The notes beneath the pieces were generated by a model that searched no databases, was not told where the DNA came from, and saw only the letters and a program-made list of their open reading frames with translations. From assembly GCF_003129485.1 (NCBI RefSeq), contig NZ_QFFG01000002.1, positions 434,001 through 498,000 of the forward strand: a stretch of DNA of 64,000 nucleotides, written 5' to 3'. The translations under genes and the position numbers were made by a program. This stretch comes from Polaribacter aquimarinus (lineage in GTDB: Bacteria > Bacteroidota > Bacteroidia > Flavobacteriales > Flavobacteriaceae). Shown in pieces: positions 46,087-55,002 of the stretch (position 1 is its first letter; each line of letters starts with the position of its first letter).

Positions 46087-46935
46087 ATGAAAATCCTAAA
46101 AAACATTATTATTAAAGGAAAACATCAAAAACCCATAGTTACAGATGTTTTTTATCAAGAAACTCTTAAGCCTAAAAAAGTGGTTATTTTTTGTCATGGC
46201 TACAAAGGTTTTAAAGATTGGGGAGCATGGAACTTAATGGCAGAAACTTTTGCCAACGCAGGATTTTTCTTTATTAAATTTAATTTCTCACACAATGGTG
46301 GCACAGTAGAACAACCTATAGATTTCCCAGATTTAGAAGCTTTTGGAAATAACAATTACACTAAAGAATTGGACGATTTAGAAAGTGTAATAGATTATAT
46401 TTCAAATAGTTATAAATATAAAAATGAAGTTAATTATGAAGATATTTCTTTAATTGGGCACAGTAGAGGTGGTGGTATTGTTTTGCTAAAAGCCAATGAA
46501 GATAGTCGCGTTAAAAAAGTAATTACGTTAGCATCAGTTTGCGATTTTGGCAAAAGGACATCAACTTATGGAGATTTAGGTGAATGGAAAAAAAATGGAG
46601 TAAAGTATGTGATAAATGCCCGAACCAAACAAAGTATGCCACATTTTTATCAGTTTTATGAGGATTTTAAACAAAATGAAGAACGTTTAAATATTCAAAA
46701 AGCAACAGAAAATTTAGAAATCCCACATTTAATAATTCACGGAGATAATGATACTTCTGTTTTTATTAATGAAGCAGAAAACCTAAAAAAATGGAATCCT
46801 AAAGCAGCATATCAAACCATTGAAAATGCGAACCACGTGTTTAATGTAGCACATCCTTGGAAAGAAAACTTTTTATCCAAAGAATTAAAAGAAACAGTAG
46901 GTTATTGTATTTATTTTTTGAATTCAAAAGTTTAA
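46087..46935 (+). CDS. Alpha/beta hydrolase
   Basis: 282 residues. FCHGYKGFKDWGAWNLMA near residue 35 forms the oxyanion-hole region. The nucleophile elbow is GHSRGGG (about 126-132). The catalytic Asp is in HGDNDTSV (about 219-226) and the His is in ENANHVFN (about 245). The protein is cytoplasmic, with no signal peptide. The substrate is not known. Confidence 0.85.
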   Translation: MKILKNIIIKGKHQKPIVTDVFYQETLKPKKVVIFCHGYKGFKDWGAWNLMAETFANAGFFFIKFNFSHNGGTVEQPIDFPDLEAFGNNNYTKELDDLESVIDYISNSYKYKNEVNYEDISLIGHSRGGGIVLLKANEDSRVKKVITLASVCDFGKRTSTYGDLGEWKKNGVKYVINARTKQSMPHFYQFYEDFKQNEERLNIQKATENLEIPHLIIHGDNDTSVFINEAENLKKWNPKAAYQTIENANHVFNVAHPWKENFLSKELKETVGYCIYFLNSKV

Positions 46936-46961
46936 AATTCCAAAAAAATAAAGTTTTTTTA

Positions 46962-46969
46962 TATCTTTG
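46962..46969 (+). promoter_or_regulatory. -7 box of the small-protein/desaturase unit
   Basis: TATCTTTG fits TAnnTTTG and lies 24 bases before the ATG at 46994, indicating that the 50-aa ORF is transcribed. Confidence 0.5.
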
Positions 46970-46993
46970 GAATAAACCAAACTTAAACTAGTT

Positions 46994-47146
46994 ATGAACA
47001 ACTCTGAAGAAAACCAAAAAATTGACAGAAAAGAAGCGATTAAAAAGATAGGAAACTACGGTAAGTATGCAGCATTAACTGCAATAGGAACTTATATCCT
47101 ATTGAGTCCTCAAAAAGCACAAGCTGGAAGTGTGCCAATAGGTTAG
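46994..47146 (+). CDS. 50-aa protein with Tat-like signal or anchor
   Basis: ATG at 46994 to TAG at 47146. The N-terminal charged part (EENQKIDRKEAIKKIG) is followed by a moderately hydrophobic helix (about 24-38) and an AxA-like site (KAQAGS). The arrangement resembles a twin-arginine signal with DRKEA where RR is expected. I recall close relatives in flavobacteria, unverified here. It lies 24 bases ahead of the desaturase gene on a shared transcript. Confidence 0.6.
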   Translation: MNNSEENQKIDRKEAIKKIGNYGKYAALTAIGTYILLSPQKAQAGSVPIG

Positions 47147-47170
47147 TCGATTCTTATTTTAACAATCTAA

Positions 47171-48049
47171 ATGAATGTAGATTTTTTTTCTGAAATATAT
47201 TTAAAGATATTATCTCTTTTTCATTTTTTTGATTTAGAAAAGATTCTCAATTTATTGTCAATTGTTCCATTTGTATTTTTAATAGAATTACTTTTTGTAG
47301 GTTGGTCTAATTCCTCTTTAAAAAAGATATTAAAACCAAATAAAACCGTTCAAACAGATTTATTTTATTTTTCTTTAATTCTTTTTAATTTTTATTCACT
47401 ACTTGTTGTACTCTTTTCTTTTGGTTTTTTTCATTTATTAAATAAAGGGATAAAAACTTACATAGGATTTAATCTAATTCACACAATAGAGAATACCTAT
47501 CTTCAGTTTATAATATTATTTATAATCTATGATTTAGTAAAATATATCAATCATTTTATATTTCATAAATCTAAAACATTATGGAATATACACAAGTTTC
47601 ATCATTCTGCAACAGATTTTTCAATCTTCACAAGATATAGGTTTAATCCACTAGAAGGTGCAATTACTTCATTTGTTAAAGTCTTACCTTTTGTAATTTT
47701 GGGAGGTATAGAAACCTATGTAGTTGTTAGAATTTTTTCAGAAGTACTTTCTCTAATGCATCACTCAGCATTAAAATCCAATTGGGGTTTAATTGGAAAA
47801 TACATTTTGGTTTCTCCTGCAACACATAGGCTGCATCACTCAAAAGATCCAAAGCATTTTGATAAAAATTTTGGAGTCGTTTTTATTTTTTGGGATAGAT
47901 TATTTAATACTTATAGTGATGAAAATACAAAAGAATTGGGAATACCTAATAATGAATTCAACAAAAGAGGAGTGGTAAAAGACCTTTTTTATGTTGTAGT
48001 TAGTTTTTATAATGCAGTTTTCTTAAAAATAAAAAAGGTTTTTCGATAA
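47171..48049 (+). CDS. Sterol-desaturase/fatty-acid-hydroxylase family protein
   Basis: 292 residues with four or more hydrophobic segments. The di-iron histidine boxes are visible: H128/H132 (HFIFH), H141 with H144-H145 (HKFHH), H197-H198 and H219 with H222-H223 (HRLHH). These enzymes hydroxylate or desaturate lipids in the membrane using O2. The substrate is unknown; carotenoid, sterol-like or fatty-acyl are options. It is cotranscribed with the 50-aa protein. Confidence 0.9.
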   Translation: MNVDFFSEIYLKILSLFHFFDLEKILNLLSIVPFVFLIELLFVGWSNSSLKKILKPNKTVQTDLFYFSLILFNFYSLLVVLFSFGFFHLLNKGIKTYIGFNLIHTIENTYLQFIILFIIYDLVKYINHFIFHKSKTLWNIHKFHHSATDFSIFTRYRFNPLEGAITSFVKVLPFVILGGIETYVVVRIFSEVLSLMHHSALKSNWGLIGKYILVSPATHRLHHSKDPKHFDKNFGVVFIFWDRLFNTYSDENTKELGIPNNEFNKRGVVKDLFYVVVSFYNAVFLKIKKVFR

Positions 48050-48063
48050 TGTTTTTTAAGGCA

Positions 48064-51000
48064 TTACTCCAATAAAACCCTCTTGTTAATGATACCTTTT
48101 TCATTTTTTAAACGAATAAAATAAACCCCTTTTTTTAGTGTTTTCAACTCTATTTTATTTGTTTTTAAATTTTTCTTTGAAAACATTTGTTTTCCTAAAA
48201 CATCAAAAATAACAAGATCACTTTTAGAGTTTAAATTCCCTTTAATAACTAGTGTTTTATTGTCTAAATAAATTGAAGATTCTTTTAATAAATTTTCAAT
48301 AGTATTTAAAGTTTTTGTTTTTGTATGCAAATAAAAACGTCCAATATTATTAACAGATTTCCCAAAACTTAACTCTAAACTAGATTCATTTGTTAATTTT
48401 GTAAAAGTATTATTCTCTCTATCTTCTAGGTAAATATTTACTCCTTGTGGTTGGTTAACGGTGGATAGATTAAGAGCTATATTGCCGCTAGCATTAATAC
48501 CTAAAGGAATAACAATAGACTCTAAATCGGTATTTTGTACCGATTGAATTGATAGGTTTTTACTGTTCTCTTCACTAACTAAACGAGAATAGATGTCAAG
48601 ATTATGGTCTTCATTAAATTTTGAGCTGTCATAACCATTATCAAAAAATAGGGTAGTATTGCTAAAGTAAAAAATCTCTGTAAAACGTTGTTCATTTTGG
48701 GTGTTTTTTACAGTTAATTTTATTCTAAATGGGGCAGAATTGTCTCTGTAAAAAACATCATCTGTTTGATGACTTTGCCAAGATTCTAAAATATTAAATG
48801 TACCTCCAGAGGAAGTAGAGCTCACAAAAAACCCTTGTCCTGGAGCAACATAAAATGCTGCAGAAGCATTATTAATAGCAACATAATCATTTATAGTATT
48901 ATCCCAAAACCACATAGTTTCTTCACTTAAAATGCTGGTATTATTACTTAGTAAATTATTAGCATTAGCATTTGTATTTGCTGCGATATAAGAAGGAAAA
49001 GGATTTCCTATTAAATTATCTGGATTAGGGTTTATATCTCCCATAGTTCCTTCAGAAATAGAAATTGAAGCGTCAGTTGTTGGCATTGTTCCGGTAAAAG
49101 TAACATTACCTGAAGCACTTAATTGAATTCCATAACCTCTAGCAGAAACAACTGATTCTGTAGATGAAGGTTGATAAAAAATAAATCCACTTCCTAAATA
49201 ACCACTAGTGGTATTGTTATCATAATAGAATAAACCAACATTTCCATTTCCAGTTGCAAGTGCATTATTTGCAATAATATCTTCTATGTCTTCATCATCA
49301 AAAGGAACACTTACATAGTAGTATTCACCTCCATTTGCTATAGAGCGGTTGTAAGTAAGGTTTCCTGATGAAGTTCCGTTTACAATAATTGAACCACCAG
49401 AATTGAGTGTCAGTCCATTATTTGTCGTTAAATTCCCACTAACAGTTAAACCACCCTCAATGGTTAATGACGCTCCAGAGTCTATGGTTAAATTATTTAC
49501 TGTAAATTCTGAAGAAGCTCCAATTGAAGGGTAATTAGTAACTACGGGAATGCTTATGTCTAAAGTACAACCAGAATCGTAACCATCTTGCCAATTGGTA
49601 TCAGTATTCCAATCTGTATCTGTGTTTCCAGTCCATACAAAAGAGGTTAATACACCACCATCTGAAATACTCCAACCATCAGAAGCAATCATATTAGCTC
49701 GTGCAGCAATTGCTGCTGAAGAACAATATTTAGAATTCCCAGCATGAAACGATTCTCCAGACTGAAGAGTTTGGGCATCCCAACCAACCAAAAGTGCATT
49801 ATAATTAGATACTGATAATTTAGCACCATTAAACATATTCGAAAAATTGGTGATGTTAGATACATCCCAACTGCCAATATTTTGATCAAAAGCAGTGTTT
49901 CCACGAAACATTGAACCTGCATTTGTTAGAGAAGAAGTATTCCATCCACCAATATTTTGGTTAAAACTAGTTGCACTCCTAAACATAGCGCTCATAGAAG
50001 TAACCGAAGAAACATTCCACCCACTAATATCTTGATTAAAGGCTGAAGCACCTCTGAACATATTTGCCATAGTGGTAACACTACTAACTGTCCAACTACC
50101 AATATTTTGATTAAAACTTGATGCATTATAGAACATGTTAGACATATTTGTTACCGTTGTAGTATTCCATCCGCTGATATCTTGATTAAAGCTAGAAGCG
50201 TCTCTAAACATATGGCCCATGTTAGTTACTGATGTTGGAGTCCAAGAAGAGATATTTCCATTAAAGTTGGTTGCATTTCTAAAGGCTTCATTCATATTGG
50301 TAACATTTGATACATTCCAACTGTTTAAACTTTGATTAAAATTGGTCGCGTTTCTAAATATTTCATCCATATTGGTAACAGATGTAACAGTCCACCCATT
50401 AATATTTTGATTAAAGCTACTAGCTCCGCTAAACATATAAGACATTGTTGTAACAGAAGCTGTATTCCAACCACTTATATTTTGATTAAAGCTTGATGCA
50501 TTTTGAAAAACTCTACTCATGTTAGTAACACTACTTGTATTCCAAGAACTAATATTTCCATTAAAATTAGTGGCATCTCTAAACATATTAGACATATTGG
50601 TAACACTGCTTGTGATCCAACTATTTAAATTTTCATTAAAAGAACTAGCGCCTCTAAACATTTGAGACATATTGGTAATGTTAGAAGTACCCCAAGAGTT
50701 CCAATTGGTTGCAGATCCAGTTCCAATTGAGGAGGCATTTCTAAACATTCTTTGACAACTAGTTACACTTGATAAAATTGGAACATCAGTTGCATTATTT
50801 ACAAGGTTAGAACAGCCATCAAAAGCTCTATTCATACTTGTCCATATTCTGGAGGATCCCCATTGTTCTATAGATTGAATTTTAGGCGCATTTGTTGCGT
50901 TACCATTAAAGTAAATCCTGTTAAAGGTACCCGTTATGGTAACTGTATAAGTTCCGGCAACTGTGTAAACATGACTTACACTGCCAGTTACTCCAGTATC

Positions 51001-51180
51001 ATCAGGAGAACCATCTCCCCAATTTACATTATAGTTGTATCCACCACCAGAAGTTGGTATGGTAATAGATTCACTCGCAGAAGTAGTTTCCCAAGTTGTA
51101 ATAAACTCTGTTTGAGAAAAACAAATCAAAGAAATATTAACAAAGAGAGAAACTAAGAAAATGTTTTTTCGGGAGAACAT
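48064..51180 (-). CDS. BspA-like T9SS surface protein
   Basis: 1,038 residues. After a signal peptide (CFSQ) comes a PKD-like domain (about 30-85, VNWGDGSPDDTGVTG). Leucine-poor DUF285/BspA-like 25-residue repeats fill about 170-456. A beta-rich region follows (GNLTTNNGLTLNSGGSIIV; a cadherin-like or sandwich domain), then a C-terminal T9SS type A sorting domain (from about LVIFDVLGKQMFSKK). It is probably exposed on the cell surface for adhesion or host/particle interaction (inference). It is convergent with the desaturase gene. Confidence 0.85.
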   Translation of the reverse strand: MFSRKNIFLVSLFVNISLICFSQTEFITTWETTSASESITIPTSGGGYNYNVNWGDGSPDDTGVTGSVSHVYTVAGTYTVTITGTFNRIYFNGNATNAPKIQSIEQWGSSRIWTSMNRAFDGCSNLVNNATDVPILSSVTSCQRMFRNASSIGTGSATNWNSWGTSNITNMSQMFRGASSFNENLNSWITSSVTNMSNMFRDATNFNGNISSWNTSSVTNMSRVFQNASSFNQNISGWNTASVTTMSYMFSGASSFNQNINGWTVTSVTNMDEIFRNATNFNQSLNSWNVSNVTNMNEAFRNATNFNGNISSWTPTSVTNMGHMFRDASSFNQDISGWNTTTVTNMSNMFYNASSFNQNIGSWTVSSVTTMANMFRGASAFNQDISGWNVSSVTSMSAMFRSATSFNQNIGGWNTSSLTNAGSMFRGNTAFDQNIGSWDVSNITNFSNMFNGAKLSVSNYNALLVGWDAQTLQSGESFHAGNSKYCSSAAIAARANMIASDGWSISDGGVLTSFVWTGNTDTDWNTDTNWQDGYDSGCTLDISIPVVTNYPSIGASSEFTVNNLTIDSGASLTIEGGLTVSGNLTTNNGLTLNSGGSIIVNGTSSGNLTYNRSIANGGEYYYVSVPFDDEDIEDIIANNALATGNGNVGLFYYDNNTTSGYLGSGFIFYQPSSTESVVSARGYGIQLSASGNVTFTGTMPTTDASISISEGTMGDINPNPDNLIGNPFPSYIAANTNANANNLLSNNTSILSEETMWFWDNTINDYVAINNASAAFYVAPGQGFFVSSTSSGGTFNILESWQSHQTDDVFYRDNSAPFRIKLTVKNTQNEQRFTEIFYFSNTTLFFDNGYDSSKFNEDHNLDIYSRLVSEENSKNLSIQSVQNTDLESIVIPLGINASGNIALNLSTVNQPQGVNIYLEDRENNTFTKLTNESSLELSFGKSVNNIGRFYLHTKTKTLNTIENLLKESSIYLDNKTLVIKGNLNSKSDLVIFDVLGKQMFSKKNLKTNKIELKTLKKGVYFIRLKNEKGIINKRVLLE
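49813..50673 (-). repeat. Eleven to twelve 75-bp coding repeats (BspA-like)
   Basis: In frame, repeats of 25 residues begin NMSxMFRxA(S/T)xFNxNIxxW near residues 170, 195, 220, 245, 270, 295, 320, 345, 370, 395, 420 and 445. Spacing is exact, so copies were gained by unit duplication or recombination. Confidence 0.85.
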
Positions 51181-51276
51181 TTTTAATGGCTTTCTTTTAG
51201 TTAACTACTTTAAAGGTAAAAAAAATAATTTAGATGCTTTTTAATATAAAGTCAATTTAGATTGTATTTTTATAAT

Positions 51277-52362
51277 ATGGAAAAGTTAGCACCTCCTTTT
51301 CGTAAAATTATTCATGTAGATATGGATGCTTATTATGCTTCTGTAGCACAATTGGATAATCCTGAATTACGAGGAAAACCCATTGCTGTTGGTGGTGGTG
51401 GAGATAGAGGAGTGGTTTCTGCAGCAAGTTATGAAGCACGTAAATTTGGTGTAAAATCTGCAATGAGTAATGTGCTTGCCAAACAAAAATGTCCACACAT
51501 TATTTTTGTAAAATCAGATTTTGCTCGTTATAAAGAACTGACCTCAAAAATTAGAGAGATTTTTTTTGAGTATACAGATTTGGTTGAACCTCTTTCTTTG
51601 GATGAAGCCTACTTAGACGTTACCGAAAATAAAAAAGGAAACCCCTCTGCAAATGATATTGCCAGAGAAATAAGACAACGTATTTATGATGAAACAGGTT
51701 TAAGAGCATCCGCAGGAATTTCCATTAATAAATTTATTGCAAAAGTTGCTTCTGATATTAACAAGCCTAATGGACAAAAAACGGTGCATCCAGATGAGGT
51801 TATTCAGTTTTTAGAAGAATTACCTGTCAATAAATTTTATGGAGTAGGTAAAGTTACAGCAGCAAAAATGTATAATTTAGGCATTTTTGTTGGGAATGAT
51901 TTAAAACAAAAATCGTTAGAAGAATTGAAAACTCTTTTTGGAAAATCAGGTGCACACTATTATAATATTGTTCGAGGAATACATAACAGTCCAGTAAAAC
52001 CAAATCGAATCCGAAAATCTATTGCTGCAGAACGCACTTTTTTTGAAAACATTTCTTCTGAAGTTTTCATGTTAGAGAAATTAAATAAAATAGCTGATGA
52101 GTTAGAAAAAAGGATGATAAAATCGAGTACTAAAGGAAAAACAATTACTTTAAAAATAAAATACTCAGACTTTACCCAGCAAACAAGAAGTAAAACAAGA
52201 AGTACTTTTATGCAAACAAAACAAGAATTTTTCCCTGTAGTAAAAGAATTATTATATCAAGAAAAATTAAAAAACTCGGTTCGCCTATTGGGAATTTCTT
52301 TTGGAAATTTAAACACTCAAAAAAAAGTACCAGTTTGGGTGCAATTAAAATTTGATTTTTAA
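51277..52362 (+). CDS. dinB: DNA polymerase IV
   Basis: 361 residues from ATG 51277 (an in-frame TTG at 51262 overlaps a TATTTTTA box). This Y-family translesion polymerase acts in damage tolerance. IIHVDMDAYYASVAQ carries the first catalytic Asp, SLDEAYLDV the other acidic pair and INKFIAKVASDINKP the palm-thumb region. The C-terminal little-finger domain is complete. The C-terminus lacks an obvious beta-clamp motif of the QLxLF type. It heads a run of overlapping genes. Confidence 0.95.
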   Translation: MEKLAPPFRKIIHVDMDAYYASVAQLDNPELRGKPIAVGGGGDRGVVSAASYEARKFGVKSAMSNVLAKQKCPHIIFVKSDFARYKELTSKIREIFFEYTDLVEPLSLDEAYLDVTENKKGNPSANDIAREIRQRIYDETGLRASAGISINKFIAKVASDINKPNGQKTVHPDEVIQFLEELPVNKFYGVGKVTAAKMYNLGIFVGNDLKQKSLEELKTLFGKSGAHYYNIVRGIHNSPVKPNRIRKSIAAERTFFENISSEVFMLEKLNKIADELEKRMIKSSTKGKTITLKIKYSDFTQQTRSKTRSTFMQTKQEFFPVVKELLYQEKLKNSVRLLGISFGNLNTQKKVPVWVQLKFDF

Positions 52363-52377
52363 CAAAAACATAGATTG

Positions 52378-52824
52378 GTGAAGATATTAAGAACAAATTC
52401 CGATAATACAGATTTTATCAACTTGGTAAAACTTTTAGACAGTTACTTAAAAATTACCGATGGAGAAGATCATGATTTTTACAATCAATTTAATAATATT
52501 GATGTTTTACAAAACGTAGTTGTTTTTTATGTTAACCATAAACCCGTAGGTTGTGGAGCTTTTAAAGAGTTTAATGAATCTTCAGTAGAGGTAAAGAGAA
52601 TGTATGTTGTAGAAAAATATAGAAATCAAGGAATAGCAAAAAAAGTATTACAAGAATTAGAAAGTTGGGCGCTAGAAATTGGTTACAAAAAGTGTATCTT
52701 AGAAACAGGGAAAAGACAAACAGAAGCAGTACAGTTTTATAATAAGTGCGATTATAATGTTATTCCAAATTATGGTCAATATGTAGCTATGGAAAACAGT
52801 ATTTGTTTTGAAAAAACCTTGTAA
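52378..52824 (+). CDS. GNAT family acetyltransferase
   Basis: 148 residues. The GTG at 52378 is the likely start; a TTG at 52375 is directly ahead and no ATG is available. The acetyl-CoA motif is VKRMYVVEKYRNQGIAKKVL (about 78-97). ETGKRQTEAVQFYNKC is the typical motif B. It lies 15 bases after dinB and is followed by the FAD gene without any gap. Confidence 0.85.
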   Translation: MKILRTNSDNTDFINLVKLLDSYLKITDGEDHDFYNQFNNIDVLQNVVVFYVNHKPVGCGAFKEFNESSVEVKRMYVVEKYRNQGIAKKVLQELESWALEIGYKKCILETGKRQTEAVQFYNKCDYNVIPNYGQYVAMENSICFEKTL

Positions 52825-53934
52825 ATGAATTATAGTTATTGGGAAATTAAAGAGTGGTTTACAAACATCGATTTCACTATTGTTGGTAGTGGAATTGTAG
52901 GGTTAAATTGTGCATTAAATCTTAAACTAAAATTCCCCAAAGCAAATGTATTAGTATTAGAAAAAGGAATGCTACCTCAAGGAGCATCTAGTAAGAATGC
53001 GGGTTTTGCATGTTTTGGAAGTTTATCCGAATTAATAGATGATCTTAAATTTCATACAGAAGAAGAAGTATTTTTTTTAGTTCAAAAACGTTGGTCAGGA
53101 TTGCAGTTATTACGCAAAAATTTAGGAGATGAATCCATAGGTTTTCAACAAAATAAAGGTTTTGAATTGTGTGAAAATGAATCTATTTTTGATGAGTATA
53201 TTTCTCAAAAAGACCAAGTCAATAAATTATTAAATCCAATTTTTAATCGCAATGTTTTTTCAACATCAAAAAACATTTTTGGTTTTGAAAAAACACATCA
53301 AGAATATATTGTCAACAATCTAGAGGGGCAAATTGATACAGGAAAAATGATACATCAATTGTTAAAAAAAGTACAAGAATTAGGTGTTAAAATTCTAAAT
53401 AATATAACTGTAAAAGAGTTTGTTGAAATAAATGAGAAAGTAGAGATAAAAACTGATAAAATTAATTTTAAAACCAACAAATTATTCATTGCAACAAATG
53501 GTTTTGCGACTCCCCTTTTGAATGAAAATGTGCAACCTGCAAGAGCCCAAGTATTAATTACTAAGCCAATTAAAAACTTATCTATTAAAGGAACTTTTCA
53601 TTTAGATAAGGGGTATTATTATTTTAGAAATATTGATGATAGAATTTTACTTGGAGGAGGAAGAAATTTAGATTTTAGAACTGAAGAAACCACAAATTTT
53701 GGTCAAACAAAAAAGATTCAAAACAAATTAGAACATTTATTAAAGACAGTAATTCTTCCAAAACATGAATTTGAAATTGAATACAGATGGAGTGGAATTA
53801 TGGGAGTGGGAAATCAGAAAAGTACAATTATAAAGCAAATTTCTAATAACGTGTTTTGTGGTGTTAGATTGGGCGGAATGGGAGTAGCTATTGGTAGTTT
53901 AATTGGTAAAGAAATGGTATGTTTATTAGATTAA
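52825..53934 (+). CDS. FAD-dependent DAO-type oxidoreductase
   Basis: 369 residues. The FAD fingerprint is TIVGSGIVGLNCALNLK (about 18-34) with acidic VLVLEKG. The remainder follows the DAO fold (QARAQVLITKP-like segment, GGGRNLDFRTEE and the late GVRLGGMGVAIG). It is probably a soluble amine- or glycine-oxidase-like enzyme; the substrate is unknown. The ATG follows the GNAT stop directly. Its last 16 bases overlap the YceI start. Confidence 0.85.
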   Translation: MNYSYWEIKEWFTNIDFTIVGSGIVGLNCALNLKLKFPKANVLVLEKGMLPQGASSKNAGFACFGSLSELIDDLKFHTEEEVFFLVQKRWSGLQLLRKNLGDESIGFQQNKGFELCENESIFDEYISQKDQVNKLLNPIFNRNVFSTSKNIFGFEKTHQEYIVNNLEGQIDTGKMIHQLLKKVQELGVKILNNITVKEFVEINEKVEIKTDKINFKTNKLFIATNGFATPLLNENVQPARAQVLITKPIKNLSIKGTFHLDKGYYYFRNIDDRILLGGGRNLDFRTEETTNFGQTKKIQNKLEHLLKTVILPKHEFEIEYRWSGIMGVGNQKSTIIKQISNNVFCGVRLGGMGVAIGSLIGKEMVCLLD

Positions 53935-54464
53935 AAATTTGTTTCATTTTTTGGATTTTATTCTCTTGTTTAAGCTTTTCTCAAGAACTAGTTACTAATA
54001 AACAAAAATCTAGTATTAGTTTTAGGATTAAAAACTTTGGATTTAATGTAAAAGGAACTTTTACAAATTTTACCGTTAAAAGTCGAATTAACTTAGAAGA
54101 TTTAAAATCTAGTTTCTTTAATGTTCAAATTCCTGTTAAATCTATATTTACAAATTCAAAGTCTAGAGATAAACACTTATTAAAACCAGATTTCTTTGAT
54201 GTTCAAAAACACCCGTTTATTGTTTTTAAATCATCAGAATTTACTAGTCAACAACACAATAAAATTGTCATAAAAGGAGATTTAATTATTAAAGGTATTC
54301 AAAAAAAGATTAAAGCGACTATTAACGTTCGAAGAACTGATAACAATACAGTTTTTACCACTAAATTTAAATTAAATAGAAAAGATTTTAATGTAGGAGG
54401 AACTAGTTTAGTGTTGTCCAATACCGTAAATGTTACAATGATTTATGTTGCCAATAGAAATTAA
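53919..54464 (+). CDS. YceI-family periplasmic protein
   Basis: 181 residues with a signal peptide (LSFSQ). The YceI lipocalin-like barrel is suggested by ISFRIKNFGFNVKGTF, FFDVQKHPFIVFKSSEF and IKATINVRRTDNNTVFTTKF. YceI proteins bind isoprenoid-like or lipid ligands. A second YceI gene lies at 59.6 kb. Its 5' end overlaps the oxidase by 16 bases and its 3' end overlaps the next gene by 20, so all are translated from one message. Confidence 0.82.
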   Translation: MFIRLKICFIFWILFSCLSFSQELVTNKQKSSISFRIKNFGFNVKGTFTNFTVKSRINLEDLKSSFFNVQIPVKSIFTNSKSRDKHLLKPDFFDVQKHPFIVFKSSEFTSQQHNKIVIKGDLIIKGIQKKIKATINVRRTDNNTVFTTKFKLNRKDFNVGGTSLVLSNTVNVTMIYVANRN

Positions 54465-54903
54465 AGAAGTGCTTTTTAAGCAGTGTAATGCGTTTGTGAA
54501 TCAACGTTTACAAACTGTGGAGGCTATTATTGCATCCAATCAAAAAGCATTGCAATCAGAAACTAAAAGTTCTGCTGGAGACAAGCATGAAACGGGAAGA
54601 GCTATGTTGCAATTAGAGATGGAAAAAGCAGGACAACAGTTACTGTCCATCATGCAAATGACCGAAACCTTAACTAGAATAGATGTTTCTAAAATAAATA
54701 AAATAGCACACTTAGGAACTGTAATTTGTACTGAAAAAGGCAATTATTTTTTGGCTGTTTCAGTGGGAAAAATTCATCATAACAATAAAGATTATTTTGC
54801 TGTTTCTGCTGCTTCTCCAATAGGTAAGTTGTTGTTAGGTAAACAAAAAAACGACACTGTTTTTTTTAATGGTGCTCAAATTAGTATAATTGATGTTTTT
54901 TAA
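54445..54903 (+). CDS. Small Gre-like (GreA/GreB) factor
   Basis: 152 residues, ATG at 54445 within the YceI 3' end. The N-terminal half is helical coiled-coil-like and contains GDKHETG, with D46 and E49 spaced like the GDLKEN tip of GreA that reaches into the RNA polymerase secondary channel. The C-terminal half (about 85-152) resembles the FKBP-like GreA domain (SAASPIGKLLLGKQKNDTVFF). Homologues are often mislabelled. I infer that it acts on RNA polymerase in a transcript-stress role. Confidence 0.65.
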   Translation: MLPIEIKEVLFKQCNAFVNQRLQTVEAIIASNQKALQSETKSSAGDKHETGRAMLQLEMEKAGQQLLSIMQMTETLTRIDVSKINKIAHLGTVICTEKGNYFLAVSVGKIHHNNKDYFAVSAASPIGKLLLGKQKNDTVFFNGAQISIIDVF

Positions 54904-55002
54904 TAAGAATATTCCTAGAACAGCTTATTGCCAATAGAATTTAGAAACTGACTAAATTAAGTTTTATTAATTTATTACGACCAACCCAAACAAAAAAACC
55001 AA

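Noticed and set aside
49813..50673. Regularly spaced repeats as a CRISPR array
   Set aside because: The 75-bp units are in frame inside a large gene, without spacers of unrelated sequence.
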